The notes under the pieces are model-generated. The model did not search any database and had not been told where the DNA came from. It saw only the letters and a list, made by a program, of their open reading frames with translations. The position numbers were made by a program, and so were the translations under genes. Of a DNA stretch of 64,000 bases, positions 11,401 through 17,616 are shown in pieces; the stretch's first letter is position 1; every line of letters begins with the position of its first letter. Source of the stretch: Clostridium frigidicarnis (GTDB lineage Bacteria; Bacillota; Clostridia; Clostridiales; Clostridiaceae); assembly GCF_900111985.1 (NCBI RefSeq), contig NZ_FOKI01000008.1:119380-183379 (forward strand), in the 5' to 3' direction.

Positions 11401-12802
11401 AACTATCTTTTGTATAATCTCCTTCCTTATAGTTTTCCGCTTCCGTTATTTTTTCTTTAAGTGATTGAGCTTTTTCTGAGCATTGTTTTTTTATCTCATC
11501 CTTATTTTCTTCTAAATTATTTTCAGCATTATCTATATTTTTTATATTTTCTTCAGCTGTTTCTATTAAATCTTTATTTTCCTCATCACTTAAGTTTTCC
11601 TGTTTACTTTCTATATTATCTTTAGTTTCTTCTCCTTTGCTTATTGCACTTTCTAATAAATTAAAACTATCTTCTGTATAATTTTCTTTATTATAATCTT
11701 TTGCTTTATTTATCTTATTTTTAAGAAATGTACTAGTATATAAATATTGAATTTTCAAATCTATATTTTCATTAATATCACTAGTTTCTTCACAGCTCAT
11801 ATCATATAATTTATTTTTTCCATCAGCAAATCTATCATATGATACCAACCCATACATGGTTTGTTCTGTAGCCATTGAATTTATTGTTCCCTTTGGATAC
11901 TCAAATCCTCCATTTTCATTTTGATAAGTCATAACATAAGATAATAAGTTTCCATCTTTCTTTACAAATCCATTAGATGAATCTAGTATATCTTTTCCTA
12001 AAGCTGTTAATGCAACTATTACCTGTGCAGAACTTTGTACATTTTCCCCTGACCACTCTGACTTGTATCCTCCGTTATCTAATTGATTTTCAGATAACAC
12101 TTTTAATGATGATTCTACAACTTCTTTAACCTCTTCATTATCCATATAATTTGATAATGCTTGTAATGTTATTGCTGTCATATCTACATCTGCATTTTTA
12201 GAATTTTTAAATAATGAAAATCCTCCATCCTCTGTTTTAAACTCTAATATACTTTTTATTAAACTTTCTCTAGTATTTACTGCATTTTTGGGTTCTTTAT
12301 ATTTTTTTGAATCTAATGCTAATAATGCAAACACAGGTCCATTTAAGCCTTGTTTTGTTATGTTTTCATAGTTCCATAATTTATCTATTAAATTATATTC
12401 TCTAACACTTGTAGGATCTTTTCCAATAGAATTTAATGCTAGAATTATTCTTTCTAAATCTGTTACCTTTGAAAACTCTCCATCCTCATCATTTACTTCT
12501 TTAACTACACTGTTATAATAATTTTCATAGTATTCATCAAGCAGTTTAATTCCTGCTCTAGAAAGGCCCATTATACACCATTCTTTTCCATATGTTAAAT
12601 CTTTATCTTGATTAATCATATATTGAGCAGTATTACTTATTGCTTCTTTTATATTAATCTGCGAGTTTTCCAAAACTATTGATGAATTTATAGAATTTTT
12701 TTTACTTTCTACTTGTGCAAAAGCAGTTGAAAAATTAGTAAAAATAAATACTATAGTCATAATAAAAGCAATTAAACTCTTACTTTTAGAAAGTTTTTTC
12801 AT
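5414..12802 (-). CDS. Giant membrane-anchored transcobalamin/intrinsic-factor-like surface protein
   Basis: 2462 residues. Approximate layout: signal peptide 1-30 (ends STAFAQ); alpha/alpha barrel 50-335; three FIVAR-like repeats; DUF4430 domain 622-750; five FIVAR-like repeats; DUF4430 domain 1205-1321; four FIVAR-like repeats; second alpha/alpha barrel 1712-2000; two FIVAR-like repeats; a beta-rich domain 2186-2314; an Asn/Ser/Asp/Glu-rich stretch; and one transmembrane helix followed by KKKK at the end. No LPXTG was seen, so it should be membrane- and not wall-anchored. Barrels carry DGGFSLF, DNGGYKS and ATEQ motifs. The DUF4430 domains carry GWMHSING and GWMYSLNG. Barrel plus DUF4430 is the intrinsic factor/transcobalamin domain pair. 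Most FIVAR-like repeats open with a lone cysteine. It begins ATG after GGGGG and lies behind a cobalamin riboswitch and terminator. I infer B12 capture at the cell surface. Which domains bind is unknown. Confidence 0.85.
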   Translation of the reverse strand: MKKLSKSKSLIAFIMTIVFIFTNFSTAFAQVESKKNSINSSIVLENSQINIKEAISNTAQYMINQDKDLTYGKEWCIMGLSRAGIKLLDEYYENYYNSVVKEVNDEDGEFSKVTDLERIILALNSIGKDPTSVREYNLIDKLWNYENITKQGLNGPVFALLALDSKKYKEPKNAVNTRESLIKSILEFKTEDGGFSLFKNSKNADVDMTAITLQALSNYMDNEEVKEVVESSLKVLSENQLDNGGYKSEWSGENVQSSAQVIVALTALGKDILDSSNGFVKKDGNLLSYVMTYQNENGGFEYPKGTINSMATEQTMYGLVSYDRFADGKNKLYDMSCEETSDINENIDLKIQYLYTSTFLKNKINKAKDYNKENYTEDSFNLLESAISKGEETKDNIESKQENLSDEENKDLIETAEENIKNIDNAENNLEENKDEIKKQCSEKAQSLKEKITEAENYKEGDYTKDSFSALTEAITKGKEIASKLENDAIENSSEEELQSLINDSEKIKEDINSAISKLEKNKQSNLEENKNELKKQCSEKLEEFKEIIKKAENYNKKDYTEDSFTALTEVITNSNEIIGNIKEDEIEKLSAEDIQDLIEKLEVSILSIDNAIKSLNAKSEEAKITFSVEIRTLGQPDIISPTEVNINEGETVSEVLERVLEEEDIKLRYSDEGYIRIKAPNINGFVDQGKYNGYCGWMHSINGLRSNAKVEKNMLILDDEIKEKTVKSGDVVRVYYTCRGCGQDIDCLDNMEKLKETIKKTEEYNEVDYTNRSFEALVKAAESSKADIVSDEKINEMMTHEGKQGFDSKIDEDKELTDLAKKFDDHIEEIENAIKDLVKVNMADNELKDQCIKYLQTLREKIKERKTYKEEDYTEDSFNLLKDAITNSEKTISDTDEDKIKDLSKDELQNLLDAFENNLGNIDKAINNLKETNTELKKQCIEEAKSLKQKIEEGKKYNKDNYTEDSFKVLKDTIANGEKTLGDLEEDKIENLNKEQLQSLIKTAEENIEGIGNAINNLKETSIELKNQCLEKAKSLKQKIEEGKKYKIQNYTEDSFKALEGAIINGEKTISNINDDRLKNLSTDELQSLIKTVGENKDDIDAVINSLKETNIELKNKCLEEAKSLKQEIEKGKQYNKEDYTENSFNSLKDAIANAKVISANIYEDKLKNLDTKELQSLIDKIQLSIESIENAIKALEVQTKVEKVTFSIERRVLGQPDIMAPTEVNIKHGELTSVVLDRILKEKNIKYKKTGEIRDNFYLASMKVDGEWLGEFDHGYLSGWMYSLNGSRPNVGMAGRTLKDGDVVRIYYTCKAFGQDIDCVDTIFNLRDKVKEAKKYKEEDYTSESFNDLKKVIKSAEADIPSDEEIGRMMSTTLAKNYNSKSNLITKNIIAIANAIAKEGDSGTWVPELDEELSALSRNFEKHIKEIDNAIKALVKEDNENKDLKTQCLDKIKVLENKIIEGKRYVKVTYTEDSFKALQEAISKGEETVGNIDKETIKDLSDEKLKSLLETVKNNIKDIDKAISDLEKNNNKLKKQCFNRINLLKDSIKKAEKYNKENYTAETFKVLQESIDNGKKEMDKVGEEIDSYNKKQLTDLLETLEKAIRNIDNSISNLEKNSEDLKKQCEEKLNDLKEKIKSAKEFEEEKYTEETFKNLKDAIEEGEKESQDIDKDINKVDNDKLKEFIKNIEKKISSIDDAIEKIEEKPVMPSVNVDEAIDGASKWILKSCPNPTYSNEWYILGLARSGYSVPSGYYEKYYESVEKEVQKQKGNFRKVTDLERIILAVTSIGKDPTNVGGYNLINILFNYEDVNKQGLNGPVFALIALDTNEYSEPKNAINTRESLIKEIMKYKTKDGGFSLFENAKNADVDMTAMTLQALSNYTHRSDVKNAVDSSLKILSKIQLDNGGYKSDWSGENVQSPAQVIVALTALGKDIMDKENGFVKENGDLLSTVMEYKNSNGAFEHPKNVPNGMATEQSLYTLVAYKRFCEGKKKLYDMSDVSSESKNKEEMKEQCNKKIKTLKDKIKSGNEYKESDYTKDSFKKLKDLVKDAEKDLDKLQKEIDNGDLKGLDKTLEKIEKYINDIDKAINGLEEEIKVKCSNKLKELKDCLKEVKEYKDVDYTEESHNKLKTVIQKMEKYMGANEKDIEKETNKDKLKKYFKTMEDYLNELDDAVKNLKKRPSENLEIKNNDNNIKVNFNKGILPENSILNVKNIIKDDESKYTSAKQILSKINSTSNLISLYDIKIEADGKVIEPKDYVSVSITLPEDYVIKDNKIIKVVKLFEDGSVKELDFKVDGKNVVFKTKDFSLYSIIEIDKEDKPSTENKPDNDNKDDNNVEVNDNDNINKESNTNSNSEDSGSNSNRKGLKNINRGSSNSVNSEDSNGEDEDEDEDSDEESSEDINYDKEMIDALKENNGDLREAIGEFKNLYSSNMNKAIGGLVGLTLISNIGIVLFMKKKK

Positions 12803-12837
12803 ACTTTTTCCCCCTTTTTATTCAGTGAAAAAAGAAC

Positions 12838-12872
12838 AATAAAAAAGAAACCTGTAGCTAATAAGGTTTCTT
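12838..12872 (-). terminator. Riboswitch-linked intrinsic terminator (expression platform 1)
   Basis: AAGAAACCT pairs with AGGTTTCTT, followed by a run of T on the minus strand. It lies between the aptamer and the start of the giant gene. Almost the same sequence follows the second riboswitch. This indicates B12-dependent transcription termination. Confidence 0.85.
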
Positions 12873-12914
12873 GGGTATAAAATTAATATATTAAAAATAT
12901 ACATTAATTTTATA

Positions 12915-13077
12915 CTCATCATTCCTCACCGAAAGATAAATATTTTATCATCATCAGGTTTCCTGACTTAAAGTTTCATATCTACTCCCTTTCCTTCCCA
13001 AAATAAATTCAGTGGTAATAAAGGTTTTGTAACTTTTACAGTAGAGTGAGCTGTTGTGGATTTTCACCACATTCCCT
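12915..13077 (-). promoter_or_regulatory. Cobalamin (B12) riboswitch 1
   Basis: Read on the minus strand it contains the conserved cobalamin aptamer blocks in order: GGGAATGTGGTGAAAATCC, ACAGC, CACTGTA-like pairing, TACCACTGA, GGGAAGG, the B12 box AGTCAGGAAACCTG (about 12953-12969), and TCGGTGAGGAATGATGAG. A terminator hairpin follows, so bound cobalamin should switch off the giant surface-protein gene and, by read-through, the ECF operon. Confidence 0.93.
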
Positions 13078-13097
13078 TAACTGATAATATTATGTAT

Positions 13098-13134
13098 AAA
13101 AAGCATTCTAAAATTTAATTCTAGAATGCTTTTA
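13098..13134 (-). terminator. Terminator after the tandem-barrel gene
   Basis: AAAAGCATTCTA pairs with TAGAATGCTTTT, with T-rich flanks. It separates the 632-residue gene from riboswitch 1, so the two riboswitch units are independent transcripts. Confidence 0.75.
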
Positions 13135-13200
13135 TTTTTTTACACATTCTAAATATGTTTTCTATAATAAGACTATATTTTTGTGTAATTGTTATGAATT

Positions 13201-15099
13201 TTATCTCATATCATATAACTTACTTTGATTATTAATAAATCTATCATATGCTACTAGTGTATACATAGCTTGTTCTGTAGCCATTGAATTTACTGTTCCC
13301 TTTGGATGTTCAAATCCTCCATTTTTATTTTGATAAGTCATAACATAAGATAATAAATTTCCATCTTTCTTTACAAATCCATTAGATGGATCCAGTATAT
13401 CTTTTCCTAAAGCTGTTAATGCTACTATTACTTGTGCAGGACTTTGTACATTTTCTCCTGACCATTCTGACTTATATCCTCCGTTATCTAATTGATTTTT
13501 AGATAACACTTTTAATGATGATTCTACAACTTCTTTAACTTCTTCATTATCCATATAATTTGATAATGCTTGTAATGTCATTGCTGTCATATCTACATCT
13601 GCATTTTTAGAATTTTTAAATAATGAAAATCCTCCATCCTCTGTTTTAAACTCTAAGATACTTTTCATTAAACTTTCTCTAGTATTTACTGCATTTTTGG
13701 GTTCTTCATATTTTTTTGAATCTAATGCTAATAATGCAAACACAGGTCCATTTAAGCCTTGTTTTGTTATGTTTTCATAGTTCCATAATTTATCTATTAA
13801 ATTATATTCTCTAACACTTGTAGGATCTTTTCCAATAGAATTTAATGCTAGAATTATTCTTTCTAAATCTGTTACCTTTGAAAACTCTCCATCCTCATCA
13901 TTTACTTCTTCAACTACACTGTTGTAATAATTTTCATAGTATCCATCAGGTATCTTAATTCCTGATCTAGAAAGCCCTATAGTATACCATTCTTTACCAC
14001 ATTTTAATTCTGCACAATCCTTAACCATATATTGTGCAGTTTTATTTATTGCATCTTTTACATCAATACTAGGATTACTAGTTTTTTCATCATTCATATC
14101 ATATAGTTTATTTTTTTTATTAATAAATCTATCATATGATACTAATGTATACATAGCTTGTTCTGTAGCCATTGAATTTACTGTTCCCTTTGGATGTTCA
14201 AATCCTCCATTTTTATCTTGATAAGTTATAACATAAGACAATAAGTTTCCATCTTTCTTTACAAATCCATTAGATGGATCCATTATGTCTTTTCCTAAAG
14301 CTGTTAATGCTACTATTACTTGTGCAGGACTTTGTACATTTTCTCCTGACCACTCTGACTTATATCCTCCGTTATCTAATTGATTCTTAGATAAAACTTT
14401 TAATGATGATTCTACAACTTTTTTAACCTCTTCATTATCCATATAATTTGATAATGCTTGTAATGTCATTGCTGTCATATCTACATCAGCATTTTTAGAA
14501 TTTTTAAATAATGAAAATCCTCCATCTTCTGTTTTAAATTCTAAGACATTCTTTATTAAACTTTCTCTAGTATTTACTGCATTTTTGGGTTCTTCATATT
14601 TTTTTGAATCTAATGCTAATAATGCAAATACAGGCCCATTTAATCCTTGTTTTGTTATGTTTTCATAATTCCACAAAAGACCTATTAAATTATAATCTCC
14701 AATCTTTTCAGGATTTTTTCCAATTGAATTTAATGCTAAAATTATTCTTTCTAAATCTGTTACCTTTGAAAAATCCCCCTCCTCATAACTTACTTCTTCA
14801 ACTACACTTTTATAATAATTTTCATAATATCCATCTGATACTTTAATTCCTGCTCTAGAAAGCCCTATAGCATACCACTCTCTGCCATATTTTAACTCTG
14901 CACAATCTTTAAGCATATATTGTGAAGTTTTATTTATTGCTTCTTTTAAATCAATGTTAGAACTTCTTGAAATTGCTGATAAATTAGTATTATTTGTTTT
15001 ATTTTCAACTTTTGCAAAAGCAGTTGAAAAATTAGTGAAAATAAATACTATGGAAATAATTAAAGCAATTAAACTATTGTTTTTAAAAGTTTTTTTCAC
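13201..15099 (-). CDS. Secreted tandem alpha/alpha-barrel (prenyltransferase-repeat) protein
   Basis: A 632-residue protein with a GTG start and GGGGG site, a signal peptide ending STAFAK, and two consecutive barrels (about 50-335 and 345-630), each with TDLERIILAL, DGGFSLF, DNGGYKS and NSMATEQAMY. The family name in databases is prenyltransferase/squalene oxidase repeat. However, the barrel of intrinsic factor and transcobalamin has the same fold, and the DUF4430 gene immediately upstream (34 bases apart, same riboswitch) supplies the matching second domain. No anchor is visible, so it should be released or bound by partners. It is nearly identical to the barrels of the giant protein. Enzymatic prenyltransferase activity is unlikely for a secreted protein. 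Confidence 0.82.
   Translation of the reverse strand: MKKTFKNNSLIALIISIVFIFTNFSTAFAKVENKTNNTNLSAISRSSNIDLKEAINKTSQYMLKDCAELKYGREWYAIGLSRAGIKVSDGYYENYYKSVVEEVSYEEGDFSKVTDLERIILALNSIGKNPEKIGDYNLIGLLWNYENITKQGLNGPVFALLALDSKKYEEPKNAVNTRESLIKNVLEFKTEDGGFSLFKNSKNADVDMTAMTLQALSNYMDNEEVKKVVESSLKVLSKNQLDNGGYKSEWSGENVQSPAQVIVALTALGKDIMDPSNGFVKKDGNLLSYVITYQDKNGGFEHPKGTVNSMATEQAMYTLVSYDRFINKKNKLYDMNDEKTSNPSIDVKDAINKTAQYMVKDCAELKCGKEWYTIGLSRSGIKIPDGYYENYYNSVVEEVNDEDGEFSKVTDLERIILALNSIGKDPTSVREYNLIDKLWNYENITKQGLNGPVFALLALDSKKYEEPKNAVNTRESLMKSILEFKTEDGGFSLFKNSKNADVDMTAMTLQALSNYMDNEEVKEVVESSLKVLSKNQLDNGGYKSEWSGENVQSPAQVIVALTALGKDILDPSNGFVKKDGNLLSYVMTYQNKNGGFEHPKGTVNSMATEQAMYTLVAYDRFINNQSKLYDMR
13204..14980. 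repeat. Tandem duplicated barrel modules, also shared with the giant gene
   Basis: The two barrel-coding halves (about 13204-14080 and 14104-14980) are alike at nucleotide level over long stretches. Both resemble 11800-12650 in the first barrel of the giant gene, while the second barrel of the giant gene (6800-7670) is clearly more diverged. This indicates recent duplication or gene conversion within the locus. Confidence 0.8.
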
Positions 15100-15133
15100 T
15101 ATTCTGCCCCCTTTTTGTTCAGTAAAAAATTCA

Positions 15134-15856
15134 CTATTTATTTTTCAAATTATTTATATCATTATCTATGGATTTTATATGCTGTTCCATTTTATTTGAT
15201 AATACTTTTAAATCAGCATCTCCTTTGCCTAATTTAGTTGACATGCCTTTTCCTATTTCTTCATTTGATAACATATTTGCTTCAGCTTCAGCTATAGAAG
15301 ATTTTAAATTTTCAAATGTTTCTTTTGTATAATTTTCTTCTTTATAATTTTTACCTTGACTTATTTTTTCTCTTAATGCAAAAATTTTATCTACACAATC
15401 TACATCTTGTCCAAATTCTTTAGCTGTGTAGTGTATTCTTACTACATCACCATCATGTAAATTATATCCACTCATACCAACACCAGGTTTAGAACCGTTT
15501 ACACTATACATCCAACCACTTAAAAATCCATGATCAAATTCTCCAAGCCATTGTCCATCTACCTTTATTTTAGATAAATAAAATGAGTTAATTATATCAC
15601 CTGTGCTTTTATATTTTATTCCAGAATCTTTTAGAACTCTGTCTAAAACTACAGATGTAGGTTCACCTTGTTCTATGGATAACTCTTTCATTGGTATTAT
15701 ATCCAGCTGTCCAATTACTCTTCTCTCTACAGAGAATTTTACTTTTGCAGGTTGTCCACTTGCGCCCATAGCAAATGCTGTTGAACCATTTGTAAACACA
15801 ATTATCATTGCTATAATTAATGCCAACAACCTACTTTTCTTAAAAATTTTGTTCAT
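15134..15856 (-). CDS. Secreted DUF4430 protein with a C-terminal FIVAR-like repeat
   Basis: A 240-residue protein with a signal peptide of about 30 residues ending STAFA. A DUF4430 domain at about 36-150 contains GEFDHGFLSGWMYSVNG and the closing GDVVRIHYT strand. One FIVAR-like repeat (about 155-238) ends SIDNDINNLKNK just before the stop, with no anchor. It closely matches the second DUF4430 and following repeat of the giant protein. It is the first gene after riboswitch 2, with AGGGGG before the ATG. Together with the next gene it amounts to the two halves of an intrinsic-factor-like protein encoded separately. Cobalamin binding is inferred, not shown. Confidence 0.85.
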   Translation of the reverse strand: MNKIFKKSRLLALIIAMIIVFTNGSTAFAMGASGQPAKVKFSVERRVIGQLDIIPMKELSIEQGEPTSVVLDRVLKDSGIKYKSTGDIINSFYLSKIKVDGQWLGEFDHGFLSGWMYSVNGSKPGVGMSGYNLHDGDVVRIHYTAKEFGQDVDCVDKIFALREKISQGKNYKEENYTKETFENLKSSIAEAEANMLSNEEIGKGMSTKLGKGDADLKVLSNKMEQHIKSIDNDINNLKNK

Positions 15857-15895
15857 TTTTCTTTCCCCCTTTTTTTATTTAGTGAGAAAATAACA

Positions 15896-15928
15896 ATAAA
15901 AAAAGAAACCTATTTAGTAAGGTTTCTT
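15896..15928 (-). terminator. Riboswitch-linked intrinsic terminator (expression platform 2)
   Basis: AAGAAACC pairs with GGTTTCTT, followed by seven T on the minus strand. It lies between riboswitch 2 and the DUF4430 gene and is nearly the same as platform 1. Confidence 0.85.
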
Positions 15929-15972
15929 GGGTATAATACTAAAGCATACAAATAAAAGCATACCTTAATGTT

Positions 15973-16138
15973 ATACTCATCATTCCCCACCGAAAGACAA
16001 ATATTCTATTACCGGCAGGTCTCCTGACTTAAAGTTTCATACCTAATCCCTTTCCTTCCCAAAATCATTCAGTGGTAATAAAGGTTTCGTAACTTTTACA
16101 GTAGAGTGAGCTGTTGTGGATTTTCACCACATTCCCTT
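15973..16138 (-). promoter_or_regulatory. Cobalamin (B12) riboswitch 2
   Basis: Conserved blocks on the minus strand: GGGAATGTGGTGAAAATCC, ACAGC, TACCACTGA, GGGAAGGAAAGGGA, the canonical B12 box AGTCAGGAGACCTGCC (about 16013-16029) and TCGGTGGGGAATGATGAG. It is a close paralogue of riboswitch 1, including the downstream terminator, so the control region was duplicated together with the signal-peptide region. It controls the DUF4430 and tandem-barrel genes. Confidence 0.95.
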
Positions 16139-16310
16139 TTAATACATAGCTATAACCGATAATATTTAGATTATTTTGTTCATTCTTATAATATACCAAT
16201 AGATTTTTTATGTCAATATATAGAATTATTTTAAGATAATTGATAGACAAAATAATTTTGTAACTAAATTTGTAACATAACCCTTAAGCAATCTAGAATT
16301 TACTGACATT

Positions 16311-16451
16311 TTATTTTGTTGCTTTTTCCCAAGCAATCATAACAAAATTCTTGCCTGTTTCTTCTTTCATTATTTCTTCACATTTTTTTATTGTCTCTTT
16401 TTCTTTTTCACCTATATTTGCTATTGAATAGCTATCTTTAAAATTTTCCAT
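16311..16451 (-). CDS. Small hypothetical protein, 46 residues
   Basis: An ORF that starts MENFKDSYSIANIGEKEKE and ends MIAWEKATK. It has a strong AGGAGGAAGA site before the ATG. It is charged, with no signal peptide or membrane helix, and has one Cys. It lies between the siderophore operon terminator and riboswitch 2. The clean ribosome site and protein-like composition support a real gene. I do not recognise a function. Confidence 0.55.
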   Translation of the reverse strand: MENFKDSYSIANIGEKEKETIKKCEEIMKEETGKNFVMIAWEKATK

Positions 16452-16547
16452 TCTTCTTCCTCCTTTTTTAAGTTTATTATATTTTCTCCATTTGAATATA
16501 AATATATTCCTACATAAAAACTAAGATTTACATAACCTAAAAAATTA

Positions 16548-16590
16548 AACACTACCTACATTATTAAATTTTAATAGTATAGATAGTGTT
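16548..16590 (-). terminator. Terminator of the siderophore transporter operon
   Basis: AACACTATCTA and its partner TAGGTAGTGTT close a long AT-rich stem. TTTAATTTTTT follows on the minus strand, about 80 bases after the binding-protein stop. Confidence 0.7.
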
Positions 16591-16668
16591 TCTTTTAAAT
16601 AGAATGAATCTTTATTCTTGCGGTAACTATTAGATAAAATTCTAATACTTAAGATACAAATATAAAAA

Positions 16669-17616
16669 TTATTTTATTGCATTGCTTATTTCCTTTATCA
16701 TGTTATTTGTTGCCGTAATACCACTTCCTCCTAAGTACCAAGTTTCTGGAGTAAGGTATATTATTTTATTGTTTGTATATGCATTAGTACCCTTTACTAT
16801 ATCTTTTTCTATTACATCTTTAGCACTTTCTTGATTATTTCCAACTATAACCCCTTTATCAATTACAAATAAATAGCCAGGATTTTTATCTAATAGATAT
16901 TCATATGTTATATTTTGTCCATGCTTAGCGTCGCTAATTTTATCATCTGCTAAATTAAAACCAAACTCATCGTATATAGTTGTAAATCTAGATCCTTGCC
17001 CAAATACACTAATAGTTCCTTCATTAACCATTGCTACTAAAGCATTTTTATTTTCTCTTTTTATCTGTTCATTTAACTCTTTAACTTCTTTATCTATATT
17101 CTCTAGCTGATTTTTTGCAAAATCTTCTTTTTCAAAAATACTACCCAATATGTTTACATTTTTCTTAAGCGAACCAAAATGATCATTTTTTTCTGTTCCT
17201 AATCCTATGGTTGGTGCTATTTTAGATAGTTCATCATAATATTTCTCTTGTCTACCCTCTATTATTATTAAATCTGGTTTAAGCTCATTTATTTTTTCTA
17301 AGCTAAACTCTAATAACGCACCAAGATCTGTATATTTATCATCCTTAAACTTTTCTAAGTAATTTGGGATACTGGATTTTGGTAATCCTACTATATCTAT
17401 CCCCATATTATCTAATATATCTACGCTGCCATAATCTAAAACAACAACTCTTTTAGGATTTTTAGGTACCGTAGTTTCTCCATATCTATGGGTTATATTA
17501 ATTGTACTTTCCTTACTTGTAGTATTTTCATTACTGGTTTTATTCTTTATAAAATATGTTGCTCCTAATAATATAACTATAATAGCTATAACAATTGTTC
17601 CTATTTTTTTATTCAT
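16669..17616 (-). CDS. yclQ: Siderophore ABC transporter substrate-binding protein (YclQ/FatB-like)
   Basis: A 315-residue periplasmic-binding-type protein of the iron-siderophore group, with the class III fold pattern: RVVVLDYGSVDIL near residue 55, KPDLIIIEGRQEKYYDEL, and a C-terminal half with NKIIYLTPETWYL. It is the fourth gene of a yclN-yclO-yclP-yclQ order, matching the petrobactin-type importer of Bacillus subtilis. The N-terminal hydrophobic segment (about 5-22) is not followed by a lipobox cysteine, which is unusual. The protein would stay attached by an uncleaved signal anchor. The actual siderophore is not known. Confidence 0.88.
   Translation of the reverse strand: MNKKIGTIVIAIIVILLGATYFIKNKTSNENTTSKESTINITHRYGETTVPKNPKRVVVLDYGSVDILDNMGIDIVGLPKSSIPNYLEKFKDDKYTDLGALLEFSLEKINELKPDLIIIEGRQEKYYDELSKIAPTIGLGTEKNDHFGSLKKNVNILGSIFEKEDFAKNQLENIDKEVKELNEQIKRENKNALVAMVNEGTISVFGQGSRFTTIYDEFGFNLADDKISDAKHGQNITYEYLLDKNPGYLFVIDKGVIVGNNQESAKDVIEKDIVKGTNAYTNNKIIYLTPETWYLGGSGITATNNMIKEISNAIK

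Noticed and set aside
5760..11417. Many plus-strand ORFs of 60-90 codons inside the giant surface-protein gene
   Set aside because: They are Ser/Leu/Phe-rich antisense translations of the repetitive Lys/Glu/Asn codons, lack ribosome sites and recur at the repeat period.
6300..11700. Possible tandem DNA repeat or CRISPR-like array
   Set aside because: The periodicity of about 230-250 bases is that of protein-coding FIVAR-like repeats. The units are diverged, in frame and have no constant direct repeat with unique spacers.
13201..15099. Annotation of the tandem-barrel protein as a terpene cyclase or prenyltransferase enzyme
   Set aside because: The protein is exported and lies under a B12 riboswitch next to a DUF4430 gene, and no catalytic DxDD-type motif was seen. 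The repeat reflects the fold only.
16065..16250. Minus-strand ORF of 61 codons overlapping riboswitch 2
   Set aside because: It lies on the aptamer and its upstream region, has no ribosome site and resembles no protein.
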